Below, piece by piece: positions 37,332 through 45,887 of a stretch of 64,000 nucleotides of DNA. This stretch comes from Anaerolineae bacterium (GTDB lineage: Bacteria; Chloroflexota; Anaerolineae; Anaerolineales; Villigracilaceae), in NCBI GenBank assembly GCA_021324435.1, contig JAJPIZ010000032.1, positions 18,646 to 82,645 on the forward strand, in the 5' to 3' direction. The translations under genes and the position numbers were made by a program. The notes under the pieces were generated by a model that was not told the DNA's origin, made no database searches, and saw only the letters and a program-made list of their open reading frames with translations. Positions within the stretch are counted from its first letter, which is position 1; every line of letters starts with the position of its first letter.

Positions 37332-38000
37332 CTACTCCTTCTTGTGACCGTTTCCATTTTCATGGACCAGCCCGCGCAGAATCTTTGCGCCTTCCGTCGT
37401 GGCGCTGACTTGTAAAATATCATCTGCCTCGAGAATCGTGTCCATGCGAGGCAGGATACCGCGCCCGCCGCGCGCCAATGTGACGGGGACAACATGTTCA
37501 ACAGGCAGAAGATCGGTCACTTTCCGTCCTTTCCATTCGGGCAGGACGGTCATTTCGAACAATTGCACCTCGCCGTTCCCGGCGGAGCCAATGCTTTGCA
37601 AACCCGGATGAATCAACACCTGCTCGATGCGATGAGCGCCCCACGAAGAGGAAGACACGGTTTGGATACCCAACTTGTCATAGATCGGAGCGCGGCGCGG
37701 GTTGTAGACGCGAGCCACGACGCGGCCCACATGATAGATGTCCCGCGCGATGCGGGCGACGATGGCGTTCACATTGTCAGACGAAGTGACAGCCGCGAGG
37801 GCCTGAGCCGTTTCAATTCCCGCGCGCTGAAGCGCATCTTGATTCAATCCCTCGCCTTGAATCGTCCGGCCTGAAAAGTGCAGACCTAGTTTGTCGAAGG
37901 CGCGAGGCTTTGGGTCAATCACTGTGACCAAATGTTTTTGATGAAGCGAAAGCGCGAGTTCCACACCCACTCTTCCACAGCCAACAATAATGACGTTCAT
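37332..38000 (-). CDS. TrkA-type NAD-binding K+ transport regulatory protein (second copy)
   Basis: MNVIIVGCGRVGVELALSLHQKHLVTVIDPKP; TrkA_C-like C-terminus. Confidence 0.87.
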   Translation of the reverse strand: MNVIIVGCGRVGVELALSLHQKHLVTVIDPKPRAFDKLGLHFSGRTIQGEGLNQDALQRAGIETAQALAAVTSSDNVNAIVARIARDIYHVGRVVARVYNPRRAPIYDKLGIQTVSSSSWGAHRIEQVLIHPGLQSIGSAGNGEVQLFEMTVLPEWKGRKVTDLLPVEHVVPVTLARGGRGILPRMDTILEADDILQVSATTEGAKILRGLVHENGNGHKKE

Positions 38001-38014
38001 GGATTCTCCTTATT

Positions 38015-38150
38015 GTTCACCACAAAGGCACAGAGAACACAAAGTTTTATTTCTTTGCCGTCTCGCGCCGGCGTGCGCCGTTGCGGCGGCACGAACAGTG
38101 TGAGCACAAAAGGACTCTGTGCCCTTTGTGTCTCTGTGGTGAGAGTTATT
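38015..38150. repeat. Inverted-repeat element (CACCACAAAGGCACAGAG / CTCTGTG...GTGGTG)
   Basis: caccacaaaggcacagagaacacaaag ... ctctgtgccctttgtgtctctgtggtg; related element at 31695-31763. Confidence 0.75.
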
Positions 38151-40399
38151 TATTTTTCACTCTCGATGGCGTAAGGCACATCGGTGATGACAATGCCGGT
38201 TTCAAATGGCAGCGCCAATCGCAACAGCACGGCCATTTGGGTACGGGCCAGATTCGACCACCAGCGTGGTTCAATGGATTGTGGCACGACGACTGTGATG
38301 ATTTCGTTTTCCTGTCGAATGCCCATTAGTTTTTGAATATACAAGAGCAAAGGCTCAAGCACCATCTTGTGCGGCGATTCAAGCACTACGAGGCGCACGC
38401 CATCGCCCCATGTGGCCCAGTCACTTTGTAATTTTCTGGTCTCTTCTGCATTCATGGCCACATGCAGAGCGGTCACGTCATCCGATAGTGAATGTGCATA
38501 ACGCAACGCGGTCAGCGTGCCCTGGTTTATTTCACTGATCGGCACCAGGATGCGATGCCGGACGATGCGCGGCGGCAGAAGATAATAATTATCGGGTTTT
38601 GGATTTGACACAATCTTTTGCTCTTTCGGATTCGAGACGGGCGCAATGCGCGCCGTGCTCATGGATTGATTCATAGTGCTGGATATAAACTGAGACATTC
38701 TCACGCTTCCTCCCCCGGCCAAAGCGGCTACCGTTCTCCGGGACATTTGCCCAATCCCGAAGAATTCCATGAAGCCTGTCAACCCGATCATTAATCGGTA
38801 ACGATACTCCTGCATTTTATAAGCCTGCCATTTCACAATGGATGCCATGCCGCCTTCGACGCGTGCTTTCTCATGAACGATGCGACTCACTTGTTTGGCT
38901 CCGCGATATCCAGCCGGGGACAGCAATACTAAATGTGCGGAAAGGAACAGCGTGGTGAAAGTGAGTAGACGCACCCAGCCACCTTCTTCCCACTTCCCGA
39001 CGATCTGACCGACAAACACGACGCCAGCCAACACGGCCGCGAACATTGATGCGGTCGCGCCGATCGTACGCGCCCCGCCTGTGAAGTGTTCCAGCACGTG
39101 CCGCCGCACAGCCAGGCCCATGATCATAATCGGCAGAAAAACTCCAACACCGTAGAATGGAATGGCGACACTGGTGTTGCCGCGAACGAGAAGCATAATG
39201 ACAATCGAGAGGCCAAAGGTGATCGTGACGGATCGTGTAAAAGTACCCCGCACATCTCTCTTGATAATGGCCTCAGGGATTTCACCGATGGCCACGTCGC
39301 GCCATTCAGTGGCTTGCGCGTCCTGAAAGGCAGTCATCGAGGCCGCGGCCAGCATGGCAACGGCCAAAATCTGATAAGCCCAGAATAGAATCTCGCCGCC
39401 GGGGATTTGGGTAAATCCAATGTAAGCAAGGTTTGCAACGAGGGTGCGTCCCAGCGTTCCATCATATGTGTCGAAGTGAATAGCAAAATAAGTCAGGAAA
39501 AATGTAGTAATGCCTCCATAGAACAGGAAGGAGGTTTGCACAAAACGCGCAATACCGGACCTGCCGCTGTAGAAGTCCCACAATTTGTTCAAGCGCGGCA
39601 TGTGTTGCTTGCCCCACTTGACAATGTCAGTGTCCTCTTCGATCATGAATTGCACACCATTTGAGACGGCTTCCAAGCCTGTGAGGGCTACCATGCCTTT
39701 CATGGAGGCTGTCAGCATGTGAAGAATTGCTTGACCAAAGCCCACCGCTTGAGGGGCGGCTTCCAGCGGCACGGGGGGGACGCCTTTCATCTTTGCGATG
39801 ATGAGTCCAATCGCCATTATTATGGTCAGAAGTGCGAAGGTGGCGATCAAAGTGAATACAGTCTTGGCAGACTCTCCTCGACCACGAATTGTGAGATACC
39901 AAGTGACCGCGGCCAGAGCCGCGCCAAGTGCAAAATGCCAAATCCACGGTGCGCCATAGGCGTTCAGAATAGAAAGCAGTTGGTCGCCGCCTGACAAGGC
40001 CGAGACTACAATGGTAAGTACATAGTCTTCAATCAACGTGATTGCCACAATCAGACTCAGGGTGGGCGTCAGGTAGCGCATAGATGCGGTATAAGATCCG
40101 CCGCCTTCGTTGAAAGGGCCCAGCGAATACATGTACAGTCCGCCAAAAACGATATTGGTAAATGCGATCACGCCAGCCGTGATATAGGCGTACTGTTGTA
40201 GACCATAAGGATGCAGAGCACTTAGCATCTCGCCCGCGGCGTAATAATACGAAGTGAAATAATCTACACCGAACAGTGCCAGCGCGGCTAGCAGGGCAAT
40301 TTGCCCCGCGCCGTGTTTGTGAGTATGTTCCTTGTTTTCACGCGGAGCAACTTTATAGGCCAGAAATACAATAATTAACAAGAGAATAATCGAGAACAT
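38150..40399 (-). CDS. APC-superfamily transporter, KimA/KUP-like
   Basis: 749 aa; ~12 TM; 'ALFGVDYFTSYYYAAGEMLSALHPYG...GPFNEGGGSYTASMRYL'; long C-terminal soluble domain; next to two TrkA proteins. Confidence 0.75.
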   Translation of the reverse strand: MFSIILLLIIVFLAYKVAPRENKEHTHKHGAGQIALLAALALFGVDYFTSYYYAAGEMLSALHPYGLQQYAYITAGVIAFTNIVFGGLYMYSLGPFNEGGGSYTASMRYLTPTLSLIVAITLIEDYVLTIVVSALSGGDQLLSILNAYGAPWIWHFALGAALAAVTWYLTIRGRGESAKTVFTLIATFALLTIIMAIGLIIAKMKGVPPVPLEAAPQAVGFGQAILHMLTASMKGMVALTGLEAVSNGVQFMIEEDTDIVKWGKQHMPRLNKLWDFYSGRSGIARFVQTSFLFYGGITTFFLTYFAIHFDTYDGTLGRTLVANLAYIGFTQIPGGEILFWAYQILAVAMLAAASMTAFQDAQATEWRDVAIGEIPEAIIKRDVRGTFTRSVTITFGLSIVIMLLVRGNTSVAIPFYGVGVFLPIMIMGLAVRRHVLEHFTGGARTIGATASMFAAVLAGVVFVGQIVGKWEEGGWVRLLTFTTLFLSAHLVLLSPAGYRGAKQVSRIVHEKARVEGGMASIVKWQAYKMQEYRYRLMIGLTGFMEFFGIGQMSRRTVAALAGGGSVRMSQFISSTMNQSMSTARIAPVSNPKEQKIVSNPKPDNYYLLPPRIVRHRILVPISEINQGTLTALRYAHSLSDDVTALHVAMNAEETRKLQSDWATWGDGVRLVVLESPHKMVLEPLLLYIQKLMGIRQENEIITVVVPQSIEPRWWSNLARTQMAVLLRLALPFETGIVITDVPYAIESEK

Positions 40400-40429
40400 T
40401 TCTAAATTTCTTTCAACGATTGAGATAAC

Positions 40430-41164
40430 TTAGATCGAAACGGAATGCCAGATCCAAAGCAGGCCGATTTCAGACAACACGGACAAATAGATCAGAGCGC
40501 TGTGCGCCCAATCTTTGGACATGCGCACAATGGAAACTTGAAGCCAGAAGAAGACGACGATAACGACGATCGAAACAAGCCAGAAGATGGCTTCTTTGAT
40601 CTTGGTGAAAGCAGATGATTTCATAGGTGGATGAATTCCTTCCAAAGTCCAGATGGGCGCGTTCAGTTTGGTGAGCAGTTCGTGCAAGGGGACGCGCCGG
40701 AGTCCGACGCGCTGTTCCGCTTGGCAGACCACCACGTCGCCTGAATGTAGGATCGCTTTCACCCTTCGCATCCAGTTACGACCAATTTCGAGACGTGTGT
40801 CCACGGAAAGACGCGGATCGCGAGTGAGCGAGGCAAGAGTCGCCAGCCGCCGGTGCATACTCAGTTCTTCGGTGATGTCTTTGCACAGGCCGAGGAACAA
40901 AACCGCCAGGCCCAAAGGCACAGCCAGTTCCCAAACCTGCCGCGCGATTTCAACTTCATCCACGTCCACATCCCAATTGGGGACAAGCACGATTAATCGT
41001 TTGGCGGAGACCAGTCTGCTATCTTCGACATGGAACAACCCGGCAATTTCTGAAGACTCGACCGGCAAAGAATCATCACGCGTTGCAGGAATGATGCTAT
41101 TGCTTTCGTTGATCACGACCGGCAATTCAGGCGGGGATTTTGGCTTCACCGTGGAATCGGTCAT
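40430..41164 (-). CDS. Hypothetical protein: soluble Usp-like region plus C-terminal TM helices
   Basis: RLIVLVPNWDVDVDEVEIARQVWELAVPLGLAVLFLGL... then 2 predicted TM; immediately upstream of the APC transporter. Confidence 0.5.
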   Translation of the reverse strand: MTDSTVKPKSPPELPVVINESNSIIPATRDDSLPVESSEIAGLFHVEDSRLVSAKRLIVLVPNWDVDVDEVEIARQVWELAVPLGLAVLFLGLCKDITEELSMHRRLATLASLTRDPRLSVDTRLEIGRNWMRRVKAILHSGDVVVCQAEQRVGLRRVPLHELLTKLNAPIWTLEGIHPPMKSSAFTKIKEAIFWLVSIVVIVVFFWLQVSIVRMSKDWAHSALIYLSVLSEIGLLWIWHSVSI

Positions 41165-41311
41165 CTCTTGTCACTTTTCTCAAAGCCATCATATCCAACC
41201 GCAATAAAACCCTGACAAAAAATTTGACCAGTGTCGTTAAGAACAAATAAAAAAACGTCCTGACGAGGGACGTTTTTATGACAAAGTTCATGCAATGGTT
41301 AGACTATAGTC

Positions 41312-41411
41312 ATGTCATTCTGAGCCGCGTCTCGCGCTGAGCGGAGGGCGAAGGCTGAAGTCGAAGCCCCTTCGACTACGTGGCGCGGGACGCCACTCCG
41401 CTCAGGGCGAT
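41312..41411. repeat. Dispersed repeat element (GTCATTCTGAGC...CGCTCAGGGCGATGG)
   Basis: Shares GTCATTCTGAG signature with 6030-6165; internal inverted arms. Confidence 0.55.
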
Positions 41412-41414
41412 GGT

Positions 41415-42119
41415 TTACTCCGCATCTTCATCTGCGATGAAGCGATAGCCGATGCCGGGTTCCGTCAAAATATATTGCGGTCGGTCGGGATCGGCTTCCA
41501 GTTTTTTGCGTAACTGCCGCATGTAGACGCGCAGATATTCAGTGTGATCAGCGTCGGCGGGATCCCAGACGTGAGTCAGAATACTTTTGTGAGTCAGCAC
41601 GCGTCCGCGGTTGGCGGCGAGGTAGGCGAGCAGTTTGAATTCGGTCGCAGTGAGTTTGACGTCTTCGCCGCCGCGGGTCACGTGATGCCAGGCGAGGTCA
41701 ATGGTCAAAGGTCCAGCCTTGACGAGGCTGGTTTGCGCACCCCGCGTTCGGGTCGAGTGACGAAGCGCCACGCGCACGCGCGCCAATAATTCTTCGATGC
41801 CAAATGGCTTGGTCAGGTAATCATCCGCGCCTTTGTCCAACGCCGCGACCTTGTCGCGCTCGGTGTCGCGCACCGAAAGCACGATGATGGGAGTCTGAGT
41901 CCATTCGCGCAAGCGCGCGCAGACTTCAATGCCGTCCATGTCGGGCAAGCCCAAATCGAGAATGATGATGTCGGGCGGGTCCGCCGCGGCCAGCGTGAGT
42001 CCTTCCTCGCCGCGATTCGCAACGGTGACTTCAAATCCTTTTTCAGAAAGGATGGTGCGCAGAGCGCGCAGGATTTGCGGTTCATCATCAATCACGAGAA
42101 TGTGCGGCTGGTTGGTCAT
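41415..42119 (-). CDS. kdpE: OmpR/KdpE-family response regulator
   Basis: PHILVIDDEPQILRALRTILSEKGFEV...winged helix 'LTATEFKLLAYLAANRGRVLTHKSIL'; overlaps KdpD-like kinase. Confidence 0.85.
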   Translation of the reverse strand: MTNQPHILVIDDEPQILRALRTILSEKGFEVTVANRGEEGLTLAAADPPDIIILDLGLPDMDGIEVCARLREWTQTPIIVLSVRDTERDKVAALDKGADDYLTKPFGIEELLARVRVALRHSTRTRGAQTSLVKAGPLTIDLAWHHVTRGGEDVKLTATEFKLLAYLAANRGRVLTHKSILTHVWDPADADHTEYLRVYMRQLRKKLEADPDRPQYILTEPGIGYRFIADEDAE

Positions 42120-43612
42120 GTGGTTTCCGGGTCAACAGGCAATTGGGGCGGGGGCGCGCCATCCCATTTGCGCGGCAGAGTGAAGTTGAAGGCGAAACCA
42201 TCGGGCAAATTCTCGGCCCAGATTTCTCCGCCGTGCACCTGAATGATTCCTTTGCAAATGGATAACCCCAAACCGGTTCCGGTCACGCGGTCTGCGGCGG
42301 TGACGCGATAAAACTTGTCGAAGATTTTTTCGATGTGTTCGGGCGGGACCTGCGGGCCTTGATTGCTGACTTTGACGAGAACCGCTTCTTCATCCCGGAC
42401 CCGAACGCTGATTCTGATCAATGAGCCAAGCGGCGCGTACTTGACGCTGTTGCTGATTAAGTTGGTGAAGACCTGTTCCATCTGAACGTAATCTACCGGA
42501 AGGAGTGGCAAATCATCCGGCACATCCGTTTCCACGCGGTGTTGTTCGGTGAGATGTTGCATGCGCGCCAGCACGCCGTCAATGATCTCGGCCAGCAGAT
42601 TCCACTGACGTTGCGGCTTGAGCGCGCCGGCTTCGATGCGCGACATGTCGAGCAGGTTTCCGACCAAAATGTTCAAGCGGTCGGTCTCGTCATCCACCGC
42701 GGCCAGCAAGTCGGCGCGGGCGGAGGATTCCCAATTCACTTCGCCGCTTCGCAGGCTGGAGATCGAGGCTTTGATGGTCGCCAACGGCGTCCGCAATTCA
42801 TGCGAGACCGATGAAAGAATGGCAGATTTGAGTTGATCGCTGTCTTCCAAAAGTTTGGCGCGGCTTTCCACTTGAGCCAGTTGGGCGCGTTCCAAAGCCA
42901 GCGCTCCCTGGCTCGCAAAGGTTTGCAATAATCGTTTCTCTGCCGGAGAAACCGAATGATGGATACGCCAGATGCGAATCTCGCCCAGTTGGCCGCGCGC
43001 CGATAGAAGTGGAATCACGAGTTCGGGCTTTTGCTCCGATGGAGATATATTGATGGGCAGATTCACTTGTATCGGAGGCTTTGCGCGAATCTCAATTTCA
43101 ATGTGTTCGGCTTGCGACACCACTTGAATTTGTTCGGCAATCGTGCATGCAATCGCTTCATCATCTTGCAATCCAGCCAGGGCTGTGCTCAACTCGTAGA
43201 GTTGAGTCGCTTCGCGTTCGCGGGCGGTCGCCGCGGCCAGACCGGCCTGCGCGCGTCCGACCAGTTGGCTGATGACTACGGCTACAAACAAAAAAACCAA
43301 CAACACAAATACATCACTGGTGTGACGGACTTGAAAGGTGTAGTAAGGCTGAATGAAAAAATAATTGAAGGACAGAAATGCGCCCACCGCGCTGAGGATG
43401 CCTGGTCCCAGTCCCCACAAAGCGGTCGTCAGGCCGACGGGCAATAAGTAAAGAAGCGCGACCAAAGGCGTGTTCAACGCTCCGCGTAGAACGAAGAACA
43501 GGAACGCGGTGGTCGCCGCGATCAGACTGATCGCTAAAAAGTATTTCAGAATAAAAGCGAAAGAAGAGCGCATCCGAATCATTATAATCCTCGATGCGTT
43601 CTTGAAATACAA
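42116..43612 (-). CDS. KdpD-like sensor histidine kinase (DUF4118 membrane domain, GAF, HisKA, HATPase; lacks the N-terminal KdpD/Usp domains)
   Basis: TM domain 'PVGLTTALWGLGPGILSAVGAFLSFNYFFIQPYYTFQVRHTSDVFVLLVFLFVAVVISQL' (DUF4118), SSVSHELRTPLATIKASISSL. Confidence 0.85.
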   Translation of the reverse strand: MYFKNASRIIMIRMRSSFAFILKYFLAISLIAATTAFLFFVLRGALNTPLVALLYLLPVGLTTALWGLGPGILSAVGAFLSFNYFFIQPYYTFQVRHTSDVFVLLVFLFVAVVISQLVGRAQAGLAAATAREREATQLYELSTALAGLQDDEAIACTIAEQIQVVSQAEHIEIEIRAKPPIQVNLPINISPSEQKPELVIPLLSARGQLGEIRIWRIHHSVSPAEKRLLQTFASQGALALERAQLAQVESRAKLLEDSDQLKSAILSSVSHELRTPLATIKASISSLRSGEVNWESSARADLLAAVDDETDRLNILVGNLLDMSRIEAGALKPQRQWNLLAEIIDGVLARMQHLTEQHRVETDVPDDLPLLPVDYVQMEQVFTNLISNSVKYAPLGSLIRISVRVRDEEAVLVKVSNQGPQVPPEHIEKIFDKFYRVTAADRVTGTGLGLSICKGIIQVHGGEIWAENLPDGFAFNFTLPRKWDGAPPPQLPVDPETT

Positions 43613-43641
43613 AAAGGCGGACGTTCACCGTCCGCCTTTTT
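43611..43641. terminator. Intrinsic terminator
   Basis: aaaaaggcggacg ttcac cgtccgccttttt. Confidence 0.8.
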
Positions 43642-43654
43642 GATGAAGAGGCGT

Positions 43655-43882
43655 TTACTTTCCCGCGCGGATTTTCGCGCCGCTCAGCGGGTTGCCAAAC
43701 AGCGGAGCAAACACGCAGAAGTCAAACAGCCCGGCCACAAGCGGCACGGCGCCGACAACCATGACGATGATGCCGGTCGTGCCGCTGAGGCCCAGCCAGC
43801 CCCATAAAATTAACGCGATGCCGGCCACGATACGAGTCAGGCGGCCAGTGGTGGAAGCCATGAAAGAAACAAACGGGTTCAT
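43655..43882 (-). CDS. DUF2892 small membrane protein
   Basis: TGRLTRIVAGIALILWGWLGLSGTTGIIVMVVGAVPLVAGLFDFCVFAPLFG. Confidence 0.8.
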   Translation of the reverse strand: MNPFVSFMASTTGRLTRIVAGIALILWGWLGLSGTTGIIVMVVGAVPLVAGLFDFCVFAPLFGNPLSGAKIRAGK

Positions 43883-44018
43883 TTTTATCTCCTTTTCTTC
43901 TGATCTTGTCCCCATTCTAGGAGATGCGAAAGATTTTGTCGGTGACAAAGTCACACTTTAGATGTCATTGCGAGGAGGGCGCCGCGAAGCGTACCTGACG
44001 TGGCAATCTCCTCATCTC

Positions 44019-44684
44019 TCAGAGAGTTTCCAGTCCTTCGACATCCAGCACTTCGACTTCGCCGCGACCCACGCGGATCAGCCCGCGCTCGGCAAAATCT
44101 TCCAGCAGACGGCTGATGACCTCGCGCGAACTGCCCAACTCCGCGGCGATCTCCTGATGTGTGATCCGCATCGGGTTCCGGACCCGGCAACGGGTCAACA
44201 GCAAAGAAGCGACGCGGCGATCCATGCGTTGGAAGGCCACTTCATCCACGATCTCCATGACCGCGGACAGCCTTTGTGAGAGCAAATCGAAGACGAACTC
44301 ACGCCACAAGTCGTAGCGCCGCACCCAATCGCGGAATGTGGCGGATGGGATCATCACGGCTTCCGCGTCCTGTTCCACGGTCGCGATGGCGGGGAAGGTC
44401 TGCTGGCTGAGGATCGCGTTCGCGGTCAGAATGCAGGATTGGCCGAGGCCGAAACGATACAGCGTGATCTCGCGTCCCGTTTCGCCAATTTTATAGACGC
44501 GCACCACGCCGGAGATGAGCAAAGCAATTGCATCCACGCGGTCGCCTTCGATAAAGACATCGCGCCCGGCGGGAATTTTGGCGAAGAAAGCCTCCTGCTG
44601 GAATTCGCGCACGAGGCTGGCGTCCGCGCGTTGCAAGATGGGGAGAACGCGGGAAAGTTGTTTAAATTGTTCCGGCTCGAGCAT
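44019..44684 (-). CDS. Crp/Fnr-family transcriptional regulator
   Basis: cNMP-binding fold 'FIEGDRVDAIALLISGVVRVYKIGETGREITLYRFG'; HTH 'ITHQEIAAELGSSREVISRLLEDFAERGLI'. Confidence 0.9.
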   Translation of the reverse strand: MLEPEQFKQLSRVLPILQRADASLVREFQQEAFFAKIPAGRDVFIEGDRVDAIALLISGVVRVYKIGETGREITLYRFGLGQSCILTANAILSQQTFPAIATVEQDAEAVMIPSATFRDWVRRYDLWREFVFDLLSQRLSAVMEIVDEVAFQRMDRRVASLLLTRCRVRNPMRITHQEIAAELGSSREVISRLLEDFAERGLIRVGRGEVEVLDVEGLETL

Positions 44685-44691
44685 AATCTTA

Positions 44692-44991
44692 TTAGTGGAC
44701 GAAGAACTGAACGAAGACGGCAAAAACGGGAGCGAGAAATCCAATGACGGCGCCAAACAAACCCGCGAGCACGCCGAACAGACTGAGGCAGGTTGGCAGG
44801 ACAACCGTGATGATGAGAAAGATCATGACATACTTTTTCCATTGCGTGACGGTTTGCTGAGTCTCCTGCTCGCGCCAGAGTTCCTCGGGCACTTGCACGA
44901 CCGTGGAGCAATACTGACATTTCATCGTGCGGCCCGCGCCGGAATACTCGATGGCCGCGCCGCAGTTGGGACAATTAAAAGTTTGAGTCAT
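44692..44991 (-). CDS. Zinc-ribbon membrane protein
   Basis: MTQTFNCPNCGAAIEYSGAGRTMKCQYCSTVVQVPEELW + TM. Confidence 0.65.
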   Translation of the reverse strand: MTQTFNCPNCGAAIEYSGAGRTMKCQYCSTVVQVPEELWREQETQQTVTQWKKYVMIFLIITVVLPTCLSLFGVLAGLFGAVIGFLAPVFAVFVQFFVH

Positions 44992-45724
44992 TGGTTTTCT
45001 CCACGACCCAGAAATGCGATAAACCAAAAATTTTCAAAGGCGTCTTCTCCAAAAACTGCAAAATGCCGCGCAAGAGTTTTCCGAACGCGCCGAAGCGGGC
45101 AATCAAGTTGTCGTACGCGCCGAAGATGACCGCGCGCTCGATGAATTTAACAGGCAGGTCATTGAATAGTTTCTGCAAGTCGCGGCTGGAATAAACGCGC
45201 ACATGCGGGGCGAGTTTGTCGCGCCAGACGCGCGGCAGATAATTCACGAAAGGTTTGTTGCCGAAATAATATTTGCCTTTCCAGTAAATGCCGTGCGTCT
45301 CAAATGGATAGCCGCGATTCGGGCAGAAGATTACTACGCGACCGCTGGGACGGAGCACGCGAATCATTTCGCAGATCGCGGCGCGGTCGTCCTGGACGTG
45401 TTCGATCACCTCGTGGCTGAGAATCAGGTCGAGGGTCCCCGAAGGAAGCGGAAGGTATTCGCCCGCGGCATTCATAATACGCGGGGAATTCTGCGCAGCC
45501 TCGGCGGCGCGGTCGAAGTCGAATTCCAATCCGAACACTTTTCCACCGAACGGCGCGAGATGCTCCACGTACATGCCCACGCCGCATCCATTTTCCAGAA
45601 TCCTGCCTTTGATGCGTTCTCCCGCGGCACGGACGATCATATCGAGCCGGCGCTGTTGTCCGTCACGCCAGACGTAGGATGGTTCACCGCGCAGTGCGGC
45701 TTTCTTGAGGTCCCGGTCTGTCAT
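44975..45724 (-). CDS. SAM-dependent methyltransferase (type 11)
   Basis: RILENGCGVGMYVEHLAPFGGKVFGLEFD...LPSGTLDLILSHEVIEHVQDD. Confidence 0.85.
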   Translation of the reverse strand: MTDRDLKKAALRGEPSYVWRDGQQRRLDMIVRAAGERIKGRILENGCGVGMYVEHLAPFGGKVFGLEFDFDRAAEAAQNSPRIMNAAGEYLPLPSGTLDLILSHEVIEHVQDDRAAICEMIRVLRPSGRVVIFCPNRGYPFETHGIYWKGKYYFGNKPFVNYLPRVWRDKLAPHVRVYSSRDLQKLFNDLPVKFIERAVIFGAYDNLIARFGAFGKLLRGILQFLEKTPLKIFGLSHFWVVEKTNDSNF

Positions 45725-45887
45725 GGCGGCAATTATATCTTGCATCTTTTTTGCGCCTATGCTAAAATGGCGGGCGTACGGGAACTCAATATCGAAAGCA
45801 ACGAGAAGTGGGTGACCCCCACTTTTCTGCTTGTATACTGCCAATTGCGCAGCACTTATGTAGAGACTTAACGGAGCAAGAAAAAGT

